From the NCBI GenBank assembly GCA_043734785.1, contig JAYTEX010000295.1:1-18270 (forward strand): DNA of 18,270 nucleotides. Reading direction: 5' to 3'. The notes below the pieces were generated by a model, which worked only from the letters and a program-made list of their open reading frames with translations, was not told the DNA's origin and ran no database searches. The stretch is from CAIKBL01 sp043734785. Lineage in GTDB: Bacteria > Pseudomonadota > Gammaproteobacteria > Ga0077536. Made by a program: the position numbers and the translations under genes. This document shows, piece by piece, positions 7,763-14,611 of this stretch (positions within the stretch are counted from its first letter, which is position 1; each line of letters begins with the position of its first letter).

Positions 7763-8460
7763 ACTGCTTTATTACCGGGACCGATACAGGGGTTGGCAAA
7801 ACCGCCGTGACCTGCGGATTGTTGACCGCGCTGCGGACAAACGGCAAACGGGTGGCGGGCATGAAGCCGGTGGCTGCCGGGATCGACGCCGCGGGCTTCA
7901 ATGATGATGTCACCGCGCTCCACGCCTGCTCGATCCCTGGATTGGCTGCCAGCACCGTGAGCCCCTACGTTTTCAAGGCCCCCACGGCGCCCCATATTGC
8001 CGCCCGAATGGAGAATCGAGTGGTCGAATGGATGCCGCTCGCGATGGCCTACCACGCGCTTGCAACGGCGGTAGATGTGGTAGTGGTCGAAGGCGTTGGT
8101 GGTTGGCAAGTTCCTTTGAGTGAAGACCTAATGCAGGCAGAGTTGCCGCGGCGCTGGTCGTTGCCGGTGATTCTCATCGCCGGCATCCGGCTCGGTGCGC
8201 TTAACCACACGCTGTTGACGGTCGCGGCGATTAAACAAGACCGTTGCACCTTACTCGGATGGATCGCCAATGTGATCGATCCCGTTTATCCCTATGCTGA
8301 GGATACGATCACGGCACTCACGGCGCGTATCGATGCCCCATGTCTTGCCCGCATTCCCTGGTCTGGCGCGCCGACCCAAGAATTTATGGCGAGCCAATTG
8401 ACGGCCGTGGCGATTGCGTTGGAGGATAGGCGCCACCCACTGAATGATGGGGACCATTAA
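7759..8460 (+). CDS. bioD: Dethiobiotin synthetase
   Basis: 233 aa. BioD is an ATP-dependent carboxylase that closes the ureido ring of dethiobiotin from 7,8-diaminononanoate and CO2. The P-loop is GTDTGVGKT (7-15), followed by the substrate-binding lysine region GMKPVAAG and the VVVEGVGGWQVPL segment. IAGIRLGALNHTLLT and the nucleotide-specificity NVIDP are also present. The ATG overlaps the bioC stop (ATGA), so it is coupled to the upstream genes. It is the last clear biotin gene; the enzyme that makes its substrate (BioA) is not in the window. Confidence 0.96.
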   Translation: MNCFITGTDTGVGKTAVTCGLLTALRTNGKRVAGMKPVAAGIDAAGFNDDVTALHACSIPGLAASTVSPYVFKAPTAPHIAARMENRVVEWMPLAMAYHALATAVDVVVVEGVGGWQVPLSEDLMQAELPRRWSLPVILIAGIRLGALNHTLLTVAAIKQDRCTLLGWIANVIDPVYPYAEDTITALTARIDAPCLARIPWSGAPTQEFMASQLTAVAIALEDRRHPLNDGDH

Positions 8461-8599
8461 GACCGTTCGAAAAGGGTATCCCAATCGCCTATGTCTGACC
8501 GCGCATGGCCGCGAGGTTTACCTCGGGTACTTTCTCATCGATGAGGAATGCGCGGAATTAGCGCGATCATTGATTAACGCCATCGACAAAACCCGTTAG
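8444..8599 (+). CDS. Small ORF of unknown function after bioD (51 aa)
   Basis: An ATG-ATG pair at 8444-8449 opens a 51-codon frame that overlaps the last codons of bioD by 17 nt in another frame and ends at TAG 8597-8599. The predicted peptide begins MMGTIKTVRKG and contains HGREVYLGYFLIDEE followed by a helical CAELARSLINAIDKT. It is charged, lacks a membrane segment or signal peptide, and has a composition like a folded small protein (two beta-like stretches, then a helix). I do not recognise the family. A GGAGGATAGG stretch at 8421-8430 lies 13-18 nt upstream, further than ideal for ribosome binding. It may be the last cistron of the bio operon or a chance frame. Confidence 0.5.
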   Translation: MMGTIKTVRKGYPNRLCLTAHGREVYLGYFLIDEECAELARSLINAIDKTR

Positions 8600-8767
8600 A
8601 CTGCGCGAGATTAGCGTCCGCCGAGACCAAAATTCGGTTACGAAACCTGAGCGCGATCACGTGCCGTGTGTCACGAAGATTGTTCCGCGGCGGAAGTAAC
8701 GGCTTTAACGATGTGGACTAGGCATAGCGATTCTGCACTTTCGGGAGCTTGTGGGGAGCCAATGGTA
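8600..8767. other. Intergenic region between the bio and cytochrome oxidase genes
   Basis: This gap of 168 nt must hold the end of the bio transcript and the promoter for the oxidase operon. I see no convincing rho-independent terminator and no clear -35/-10 pair. The frame of coxB stays open upstream to 8666, but the residues encoded there do not resemble a CoxB N-terminus. Confidence 0.5.
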
Positions 8768-9646
8768 ATGATGAGATCGAACTCTAGACTTGGTGGCATG
8801 GGCGCGGCACTTGCGTTGGTCATGATGTTACTGCCAGGGTATGCGAACGCCGCCTGGAATCAGCTTAATCTTACGCGTGGCGTGACGCCCTACAGCAATA
8901 TAGTCTACGAATTGCACATGCTGGTTTTGTGGGTATGTGTGGCAATCGGCGTGGTGGTATTCGGCGCCATATTCTATTCCATTCTGAAATTTCGGAAATC
9001 GCAGGGGGCGGTGGCGGCGCAGTGGCACGAGAGTACCACCGTAGAAGTCCTCTGGACGGTGGTGCCGTTCGCGATTCTGATCGCGATGGCGGTGCCGGCG
9101 ACCAACGCGCTGATCATGATGGAAGACGTCAGCAAATCCGATCTGACGATCAAGGTCACGGGTTATCAGTGGAAATGGCATTACGACTACATCAATGAAG
9201 GTGTGAGTGTATTCAGCACGCTGGCCCAGACCAGTAATATCGCGAGCCAACTGCACTCCGGCATCGATCCCAAGTCAGTTGCGAATTACCTGCTCGAAGT
9301 CGACAACGAGATTGTGGTTCCGGTGAATAAGAAGATTCGTTTTCTGACCACTGCAGCAGATGTGATCCATGCGTGGTGGGTGCCAGCGCTGGGTTGGAAG
9401 CGCGACGCGGTTCCCGGCTACATCAACGAATCATGGGCAACCATTGAGGAAGCAGGGGTCTATCGCGGCCAATGCGCCGAACTGTGCGGCAGGGGCCACG
9501 GCTTCATGCCGATCGTCGTGCGTGCGGTGTCCGAGCCAGAGTTTCAGAAATGGCTCGCAGAACACCGAGCAGCTCAGACTCCAGCCAAGCCGGTGGCGGT
9601 CAGCGCACCGCAAGCGACTGCTGGTCAATTCATCGTCCAGCAGTAG
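8768..9646 (+). CDS. coxB: Cytochrome c oxidase subunit II
   Basis: 292 aa from ATG 8768, chosen because GGGGAG at 8753-8758 is 9 nt upstream. ATG 8762 (3-nt spacing) or 8771 are alternatives and would change little. Residues 1-28 form a signal peptide ending LLPGYANA. Two membrane helices follow (about 48-70 and 92-114), then the periplasmic CuA domain. YQWKWHYDY (133-141) is the aromatic electron-entry region. CuA ligands are visible as H201 (HAWWVPALG), C236, E238 and C240 (CAELC), H244 and M247. This subunit accepts electrons from cytochrome c and passes them to heme a in CtaD. The C-terminus has a short Ala/Pro/Gln-rich tail and no fused cytochrome c domain. ctaD follows after 45 nt. Confidence 0.96.
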   Translation: MMRSNSRLGGMGAALALVMMLLPGYANAAWNQLNLTRGVTPYSNIVYELHMLVLWVCVAIGVVVFGAIFYSILKFRKSQGAVAAQWHESTTVEVLWTVVPFAILIAMAVPATNALIMMEDVSKSDLTIKVTGYQWKWHYDYINEGVSVFSTLAQTSNIASQLHSGIDPKSVANYLLEVDNEIVVPVNKKIRFLTTAADVIHAWWVPALGWKRDAVPGYINESWATIEEAGVYRGQCAELCGRGHGFMPIVVRAVSEPEFQKWLAEHRAAQTPAKPVAVSAPQATAGQFIVQQ

Positions 9647-9691
9647 CGCCACCGACCCTTATTGCAATCGGCATCGAACGAGGAACCGCGT

Positions 9692-11287
9692 ATGAGCGAA
9701 GCAGCTATTCACGACCACCAAGACCACCATTATAAAGGTGGCATCACGCGCTGGCTGACAACCACCAATCACAAGGACATCGGTACGATGTACCTGGTGT
9801 TCTCGTTGGTCATGTTCTTCATCGGCGGCACGATGGCGATGGTGATTCGCCTCGAACTCTTCCAGCCGGGTCTGCAGTTCGTCGATCCGCAGTTGTTCAA
9901 CAGCATGACCACCATGCACGCGCTGGTCATGATTTTTGGCGCGGTCATGCCGGCCTGGACAGGTTTCGCCAACTGGCTGATACCGATGATGATCGGTGCG
10001 CCTGACATGGCGTTACCCCGCCTTAATAACTGGAGCTTCTGGATTCTGCCGTTCGCATTCACGTTGCTGTTGAGCACGCTCTTCATGCCTGGTGGTGGAC
10101 CCGCCGGCGGCTGGACGATGTATCCACCGCTGGTTCTGCAAACCGGCGCGGCATTCCCGTTTCTGATTTTTGCAGTGCATTTTATGGGCGCCTCATCCGT
10201 CGCTGGCGCTATTAATGTCATCGCCACGGTGTTCAACATGCGCGCGCCCGGAATGACGCTCATGAAGCTTCCGCTTTTCGTCTGGACTTGGATCATCACG
10301 GCATTTTTGTTGATTGCCGCCATGCCGGTGCTCGCCGGGGCCGTGACCATGTTGCTCACAGACAAGTTTTTTGGCACCGCCTTCTTCAGCGCAGCCGGTG
10401 GCGGTGATCCGGTCATGTTCCAGCATATTTTCTGGTTCTTCGGCCACCCCGAAGTCTACATTCTGATTCTACCGGCGTTCGGGATCGCCTCGGCGATCAT
10501 CCCCACCTTCGCTCGCAAGCCGCTGTTTGGCTACAGCTCCATGGTGTATGCCGCCGCCTCGATTGCGTTCCTTTCGTTTATCGTGTGGGCACACCATATG
10601 TTCACCGTGGGCATGCCGCTCGCGGGTGAGCTTTTCTTCATGTACGCCACGATTCTGATAGCCGTGCCAACGGGAGTGAAAGTATTCAACTGGGTCGCCA
10701 CCATGTGGCAGAGCTCGATGACATTCGAAACGCCCATGCTATTCGCGATCAGCTTCGTGGTGCTGTTCACGATTGGCGGGTTCTCTGGACTGATGCTGGG
10801 CGTCACGCCAGTTGACTTCCAGTATCACGATACGTATTTCGTGGTGGCGCACTTCCACTACGTGCTCGTGACCGGGTCAATCTTTGCCATCATGGCCGGG
10901 ACGTATTTCTGGTTGCCGAAATGGACAGGCCACATGTATGACGAAACGCTCGGCAAGTGGCATTTCTGGTTGTCGGCGATTTCGGTCAACGTGCTGTTTT
11001 TCCCGCAGCATTTTCTGGGCTTGGCCGGGATGCCGCGCCGTATTCCAGACTACTCGGTGCAGTTTGCAGACTGGAACATGGTCTCGAGTATCGGGGGCTT
11101 CGTGTTTGGCTTGTCACAGTTCCTGTTCCTGATCGGGATCGTCAAATGTGCACGCGGCGGGGCCAAAGCCACTGCCCAGGTATGGGAGGGCGCGCATGGT
11201 CTGGAATGGACCTTGTCCTCGCCCCCGCCCTACCACAGTTTCTCGACTCCGCCCGAACCGGCCACTATTGAAGGCGGTAATCGGTAA
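9692..11287 (+). CDS. ctaD: Cytochrome c oxidase subunit I (A1-type aa3)
   Basis: 531 aa from ATG 9692, which has AGGA 7 nt upstream; a longer frame from TTG 9662 is unlikely. This is the 12-helix catalytic subunit of the proton-pumping oxidase. Ligands can be assigned: H76 and H389 for heme a, H387 for heme a3, and H252, H301 and H302 for CuB. Y256, which cross-links to H252, and E254 are in GHPEVY, the hallmark of A1-type enzymes. D105 in GAPDMALPRLNNWSFW is the D-channel entrance, and K330 in PTGVKVFNW belongs to the K channel. The heme type is expected to be a, since ctaA and ctaB are in the same cluster. The stop and the next small ORF overlap by one base (TAATG). Confidence 0.98.
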   Translation: MSEAAIHDHQDHHYKGGITRWLTTTNHKDIGTMYLVFSLVMFFIGGTMAMVIRLELFQPGLQFVDPQLFNSMTTMHALVMIFGAVMPAWTGFANWLIPMMIGAPDMALPRLNNWSFWILPFAFTLLLSTLFMPGGGPAGGWTMYPPLVLQTGAAFPFLIFAVHFMGASSVAGAINVIATVFNMRAPGMTLMKLPLFVWTWIITAFLLIAAMPVLAGAVTMLLTDKFFGTAFFSAAGGGDPVMFQHIFWFFGHPEVYILILPAFGIASAIIPTFARKPLFGYSSMVYAAASIAFLSFIVWAHHMFTVGMPLAGELFFMYATILIAVPTGVKVFNWVATMWQSSMTFETPMLFAISFVVLFTIGGFSGLMLGVTPVDFQYHDTYFVVAHFHYVLVTGSIFAIMAGTYFWLPKWTGHMYDETLGKWHFWLSAISVNVLFFPQHFLGLAGMPRRIPDYSVQFADWNMVSSIGGFVFGLSQFLFLIGIVKCARGGAKATAQVWEGAHGLEWTLSSPPPYHSFSTPPEPATIEGGNR

Positions 11288-11403
11288 TGCACAACCCCGA
11301 AGCGCCGCACCTTCAGCGACAACGGGCGCGAAAGACCGCCGTCGTGCTGGCGCTTGTAGCGCTGTGCGTATACGGCATATTTGTCTTACAGCACCTGGTT
11401 TAG
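11287..11403 (+). CDS. Small single-helix membrane peptide of the oxidase cluster (38 aa)
   Basis: The frame runs from an ATG that shares its first base with the ctaD stop to TAG 11401-11403. The 38-aa peptide has a polar, Arg-rich start (HLQRQRARK) and one hydrophobic helix (about residues 18-37: TAVVLALVALCVYGIFVLQ). By position between ctaD and ctaG and by architecture, it corresponds to the tiny proteins annotated as cytochrome oxidase small assembly protein in other proteobacteria. The primary sequence alone could not prove this. Translation is probably coupled to ctaD at the front and to ctaG at the back, where ctaG begins 4 nt after the stop. Confidence 0.72.
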   Translation: MHNPEAPHLQRQRARKTAVVLALVALCVYGIFVLQHLV

Positions 11404-11407
11404 GGGT

Positions 11408-11989
11408 ATGTCTCAGCCTGCGATCATCGCGAACCGTCGGCTTGTCTCCAAGCTTATGGTGCTGGTGGTCATCATGTTCGGCTTCGGCTACCTGCTGGTG
11501 CCACTGTATAACGTGTTTTGCGAAGTGACGGGATTGAATGGTAAGACAGGCCGCCTATCGGCAGTGGAAGCAGCGGCGATACCGGTCGACCACTCGCGGG
11601 TGGTCACGGTTGAATTTGTCACCACGGTGGATTCTGGTTTCCCGTGGGACTTTAAGCCCTTGGTGACGCGGATTGAAGTTCATCCGGGAGTCGAAACGGA
11701 AGCCATATTTGAGGTGACTAACCGGAACTCAGAGACGGTGATCGGGCAGGCCATCCCCAGTGTCGCGCCCAATACTGCCGCGCGCTTTTTCAGTAAGACA
11801 GAATGCTTTTGCTTCACTCAGCAAACACTCGCTGGGGGGGAAACCAGACGCATGCCGGTTCGCTTCGTGGTCGATCCCCGGTTACCGGAGAAAATCCGAA
11901 CCCTGACGTTGGGGTACACATTTTTCCGCTCGACAATGCAGGTTTCGATAAACCCCAACGTGGTTGACAGTCCGGGTCCGCAGTCTTAA
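11408..11989 (+). CDS. ctaG: Cytochrome c oxidase assembly protein CtaG (Cox11, copper delivery)
   Basis: 193 aa from ATG 11408. The frame can be extended to a TTG at 11381, but this would overlap the small upstream ORF and adds residues unlike the family. CtaG/Cox11 is a membrane-anchored periplasmic copper chaperone that delivers copper for the CuB site of subunit I. One N-terminal helix (about 14-36) leads into PLYNVFCEVTGLNGKT with C38. The copper-binding CFCF motif is at 133-136 (C133, C135), followed by QQTLAGGETRRMPVRFVVDP. The ATG has AGGGG only one base away, so start recognition probably relies on termination-reinitiation from the preceding ORF. coxC starts 35 nt after the stop. Confidence 0.94.
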   Translation: MSQPAIIANRRLVSKLMVLVVIMFGFGYLLVPLYNVFCEVTGLNGKTGRLSAVEAAAIPVDHSRVVTVEFVTTVDSGFPWDFKPLVTRIEVHPGVETEAIFEVTNRNSETVIGQAIPSVAPNTAARFFSKTECFCFTQQTLAGGETRRMPVRFVVDPRLPEKIRTLTLGYTFFRSTMQVSINPNVVDSPGPQS

Positions 11990-12024
11990 ACGAAGCCACT
12001 TTATTTGTAAGAGAGAATCCCCCT

Positions 12025-12906
12025 ATGGCAACCCACGCCGCGCATCACCACTACTACGTCCCCGCTTCGAGCAAATGGCCGATTATCGCGTCCATTTCAA
12101 TCTTCATGATGTTTGTGGGGGGCGCGCTCACCCTCAATAAAAGCAGCATCGGACCCGAAGTCCTTGGTGCGGGCTTCATTTTCTTCGCCTACATGCTGTT
12201 TGGTTGGTTCGGTGAGGTCATCAGCGAGAGCGAAAAGGGCACCTATGGTCATTGGGAAGACACCAGCTTTCGCATGGGTATGATGTGGTTCATCTTCTCC
12301 GAGGTCATGTTTTTCGCCGCGTTTTTCGGTGCGCTTTTCTATGCGCGCGTGCTGTCGGTGCCATGGTTGTCCGGCGCCGGCGCTGAAGGCGGTACCCACG
12401 AGTTCCTGTGGCCGAATTTTCTTGCTGATTGGCCTTTGTTGCAGATCCCCAGCAATTACGGATTTAAGGAAGCGAAGGACGTGATTGGTGCTTGGGGTGT
12501 TCCCGCGCTGAACACCGCCATTTTGTTGACCAGCGGAGCCACGGTCACTTGGGCGCACTGGGCGCTAAAACTGAACAAGCGCGGACAACTCATCACAGGG
12601 CTTGCCTTGACGGTTGCTTTAGGTGCCCTATTCGTCGCCCTGCAGGCCCTCGAATACGGCCATGCGTACCACGAGTTGGGCTTGACGCTCAACGCGGGTA
12701 TTTATGGCGCAACGTTCTTCATGTTGACGGGCTTTCACGGATTTCATGTTTCCATGGGCACACTCATGTTGTCTGTGATCCTGGTGCGTTCGATCCGCGG
12801 CCATTTCAAACCGGATCATCATTTCGCGTTCGAGGCGGTAGCTTGGTACTGGCACTTCGTTGACGTGGTCTGGATCGGACTGTTTATCTTCGTCTACTGG
12901 ATCTGA
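12025..12906 (+). CDS. coxC: Cytochrome c oxidase subunit III
   Basis: 293 aa with seven predicted membrane helices, the usual subunit III topology. It binds subunit I and stabilises its proton uptake. Family signatures are a His-rich start (HAAHHHYYVPASSKWP), FRMGMMWFIFSEVMFF with the conserved Glu, NTAILLTSGATVTWAHWAL, QALEY, FFMLTGFHGFHV and the C-terminal HFVDVVWIGLFIFVYWI. A purine-rich AGAGAGA precedes the ATG by about 10 nt. The gene closes the structural operon and is followed 20 nt later by a strong terminator. Confidence 0.97.
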   Translation: MATHAAHHHYYVPASSKWPIIASISIFMMFVGGALTLNKSSIGPEVLGAGFIFFAYMLFGWFGEVISESEKGTYGHWEDTSFRMGMMWFIFSEVMFFAAFFGALFYARVLSVPWLSGAGAEGGTHEFLWPNFLADWPLLQIPSNYGFKEAKDVIGAWGVPALNTAILLTSGATVTWAHWALKLNKRGQLITGLALTVALGALFVALQALEYGHAYHELGLTLNAGIYGATFFMLTGFHGFHVSMGTLMLSVILVRSIRGHFKPDHHFAFEAVAWYWHFVDVVWIGLFIFVYWI

Positions 12907-12926
12907 AGAACACGACCGCTAACAGG

Positions 12927-12958
12927 AAAAAGGGCGCTCCTCTGGGCGCCTTTTTTTT
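12927..12958 (+). terminator. Rho-independent terminator, probably bidirectional
   Basis: GGCGC and GCGCC form a 5-bp GC stem around a short TCCTCTGG loop. The stem is extended by one G-T pair and by A5/T5 pairing, and is followed by a run of eight T. On the minus strand the same structure ends in CTTTTTCC, so it can also stop transcription of the convergent DUF2909 gene. It lies between two convergent stops, which fits both roles. Confidence 0.88.
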
Positions 12959-13002
12959 CTGCGGGCAGTGTGAATGTCACGCGGAACACGGCTCTGCAGG
13001 TC

Positions 13003-13218
13003 TCAGCCCCCGCGAGGTTCAATGATGCCGAGCGCATACAGCACCATCAACAAAATGAATAGTCCGATCGACAGTCCAACTCGAACAGTGAGCGCTTTGA
13101 CACCCGCCATGCCGGAATCGCGCCCGCGAAAAAACGTTTTGAAGGCGGTGACCAGCGCGACGACTATCATGATTAAAAGTGCAATCACGACAAATTTGAT
13201 GAAGGGTTGGTTTTCCAT
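13003..13218 (-). CDS. Twin-transmembrane protein, DUF2909 family
   Basis: 71 aa from the ATG whose first base is 13218, preceded on the minus strand by GAGGT at a 4-nt spacing. The frame continues further upstream (to 13323), but those residues are charged and not family-like. Two hydrophobic helices (about 6-27 and 45-65) are joined by a short polar loop, RGRDSGMAGVKALTVRVG, that resembles other DUF2909 proteins. A gene of this type lies reversed between coxC and the SURF1 gene in the Pseudomonas oxidase cluster too, so a role in oxidase assembly or stability is a reasonable guess. No function is established. Confidence 0.82.
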   Translation of the reverse strand: MENQPFIKFVVIALLIMIVVALVTAFKTFFRGRDSGMAGVKALTVRVGLSIGLFILLMVLYALGIIEPRGG

Positions 13219-13302
13219 CAAGACCTCTTTTTCGAATCCTAAACACGCGCGTGGGCGCTCGCCGCTTTCGCATGAGCGGGCATGGGCCACAACAGGCCCG
13301 TT

Positions 13303-14034
13303 ATGACGGGGCCGCGCTTCCACCCAGGAAAGGCCTCCACGCTGGTCACCATTCTACTTTTCCCCTGCCTGGTAAGTCTTGGCCTTTGGCAACTCGACCG
13401 CGCGAAGCAAAAACTCGCGTTGTATTCGCAGATGGAGATTAACCGCCACGCGCCGATGTTGCAGATCTCGACAGCGCGTGAACTTGCCGTCCCGTTACTT
13501 CTCGGACGATCCGTGCAGGTGTCAGGACGGTATCAAGCGCCGAATTTCCTGTTAGACAATCGAATGCGCGGTGGCCGCGCAGGCTATGAAATCATCACGC
13601 CGTTCAAACTCAATGATGGGACACATCTGCTGGTCGCGCGAGGATGGATAGTGGCGGATCTCGATCGCGCGCGACTGCCGAGAGTTGAGCTGCCGACGCA
13701 ACCGGTGACCCTGGCCGGGCGCCTCGGCAATGTGCCGGTGGTTGGGATTCGTTTGGGCAAGAGTTCCGAGATCGAAACATTGGATCCGGTGCTGCTGCGG
13801 ATCCAGCGCGTCGAGACGGTCAAGGTGGCGAAAAAACTGGGCTATCCGCTACCTGCCGGTCTCTTCTACTTAGATGCAGCCGCACCGCACGGCTATGATC
13901 GCGCCTGGCCCGTACCCTCCAGCGACGTGAGCAAGCACCACGCTTATGCAGTGCAATGGTTTGCGATGGCGGTCGTGCTGGTATTGTTTTACCTGAAAAT
14001 CAACCTGCAACGTGGATCAACCCGTGACATCTGA
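13303..14034 (+). CDS. SURF1 family cytochrome oxidase assembly protein
   Basis: 243 aa from ATG 13303 (AGG 6 nt upstream). An ATG at 13282 would add seven residues and cannot be excluded. SURF1/Shy1 proteins bind heme a and help insert it into subunit I. The topology is typical: an N-terminal helix ending in LGLWQLDRAKQK, a large periplasmic domain with GRYQAPNFLLDNRMRGGRAGYE and LLVARGWI, and a C-terminal helix after HHAYAVQWFAMA. It opens the second plus-strand operon of the cluster, divergent from the DUF2909 gene with 84 nt between the starts. Its end overlaps the next gene. Confidence 0.9.
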   Translation: MTGPRFHPGKASTLVTILLFPCLVSLGLWQLDRAKQKLALYSQMEINRHAPMLQISTARELAVPLLLGRSVQVSGRYQAPNFLLDNRMRGGRAGYEIITPFKLNDGTHLLVARGWIVADLDRARLPRVELPTQPVTLAGRLGNVPVVGIRLGKSSEIETLDPVLLRIQRVETVKVAKKLGYPLPAGLFYLDAAAPHGYDRAWPVPSSDVSKHHAYAVQWFAMAVVLVLFYLKINLQRGSTRDI

Positions 14035-14608
14035 TCAGCCCATCTCAATGACGCGTAATCGTATTATCCTCGGATTGATTGTGCTGCTTTTCGTCGGTCC
14101 TATCCTTGTCGCCTGGCTCCTAACCTCTGGCAGCGTCGACTGGCGCAGCCGCGGACTGGTGAATCAGGGACAACTATTGTCGCCTCCGTTTGATTTGACC
14201 CCCTATGGCGCGCAGCCAGGATTCGCGCCGCTGTTTAAGTTGAACCCGAGCGAGTGGGCAATCGTCTACCTGGAACCCAACGCCTGCGGTGATCGCTGTG
14301 CCAAGGCACTTGACGAGTTGCTGGTCATTCGCGAGTTGCTCGGCCAAGGGGGAGTGCGGGTGACCGTGCATGCGATCGCCTCAGGTGGCGTTGACGCCCC
14401 TCGCCATGCTGGGCGAGTGCACACCGACCAGGCGGCCATTTCCCTGCTCCGCACGCGAATGACCACGAGTGCTGCGCACAACCGTATTCCTGCGATAGTG
14501 TTGGTCGACTGGCGTCACCAGATCATGATGCGTTATGCGCCGCGCGGTGAATCGAGCGCTATCCAAAAAGATCTCAAACGACTGCTGCGTGCTTCAGCCA
14601 TACGATAA
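14012..14608 (+). CDS. Membrane-anchored CxxxC protein of the oxidase cluster (thioredoxin/SCO-like)
   Basis: 198 aa from GTG 14012, overlapping the SURF1 gene by 23 nt. ATG 14048 (186 aa) is an alternative start, and neither has a strong Shine-Dalgarno. One N-terminal helix (about 18-38) precedes a periplasmic domain. Residues 83-97 read AIVYLEPNACGDRCA, where a beta strand leads into C92-x3-C96, as in SCO copper chaperones and thioredoxin folds. A later PAIVLVDWRHQIMMRYAP resembles the strand-turn region of SCO proteins. I cannot identify the SCO copper-binding histidine with confidence. The counterpart in Pseudomonas is an uncharacterised protein at the same position. A role in CuA thiol reduction or copper handling is inferred. 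Confidence 0.75.
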   Translation: MDQPVTSDQPISMTRNRIILGLIVLLFVGPILVAWLLTSGSVDWRSRGLVNQGQLLSPPFDLTPYGAQPGFAPLFKLNPSEWAIVYLEPNACGDRCAKALDELLVIRELLGQGGVRVTVHAIASGGVDAPRHAGRVHTDQAAISLLRTRMTTSAAHNRIPAIVLVDWRHQIMMRYAPRGESSAIQKDLKRLLRASAIR

Positions 14609-14611
14609 TTC

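Noticed and set aside
8512..8525. Hairpin CGAGG-TTTA-CCTCG after bioD, considered as a terminator
   Set aside because: The stem is only 5 bp, it lies inside the small ORF and no T-run follows it.
8658..8663. A third CACGTG, upstream of coxB, considered as another parS site
   Set aside because: The flanks (CGAT and CCGT) do not match the TGTT/AACA arms, so only the common 6-base core is present.
8666..8767. A CoxB N-terminal extension from 8666
   Set aside because: It would place polar residues ahead of a well-formed signal peptide, and the GGGGAG site supports a start near 8768.
9769..10416. A 215-codon open frame on the minus strand opposite ctaD
   Set aside because: It lies wholly inside the unmistakable subunit I gene and its translation resembles no protein family; it is a by-product of ctaD codon usage.
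13219..13323. An N-terminal extension of the DUF2909 protein
   Set aside because: The 35 extra residues are charged and unlike the family, and a good ribosome-binding site fixes the start at 13218.
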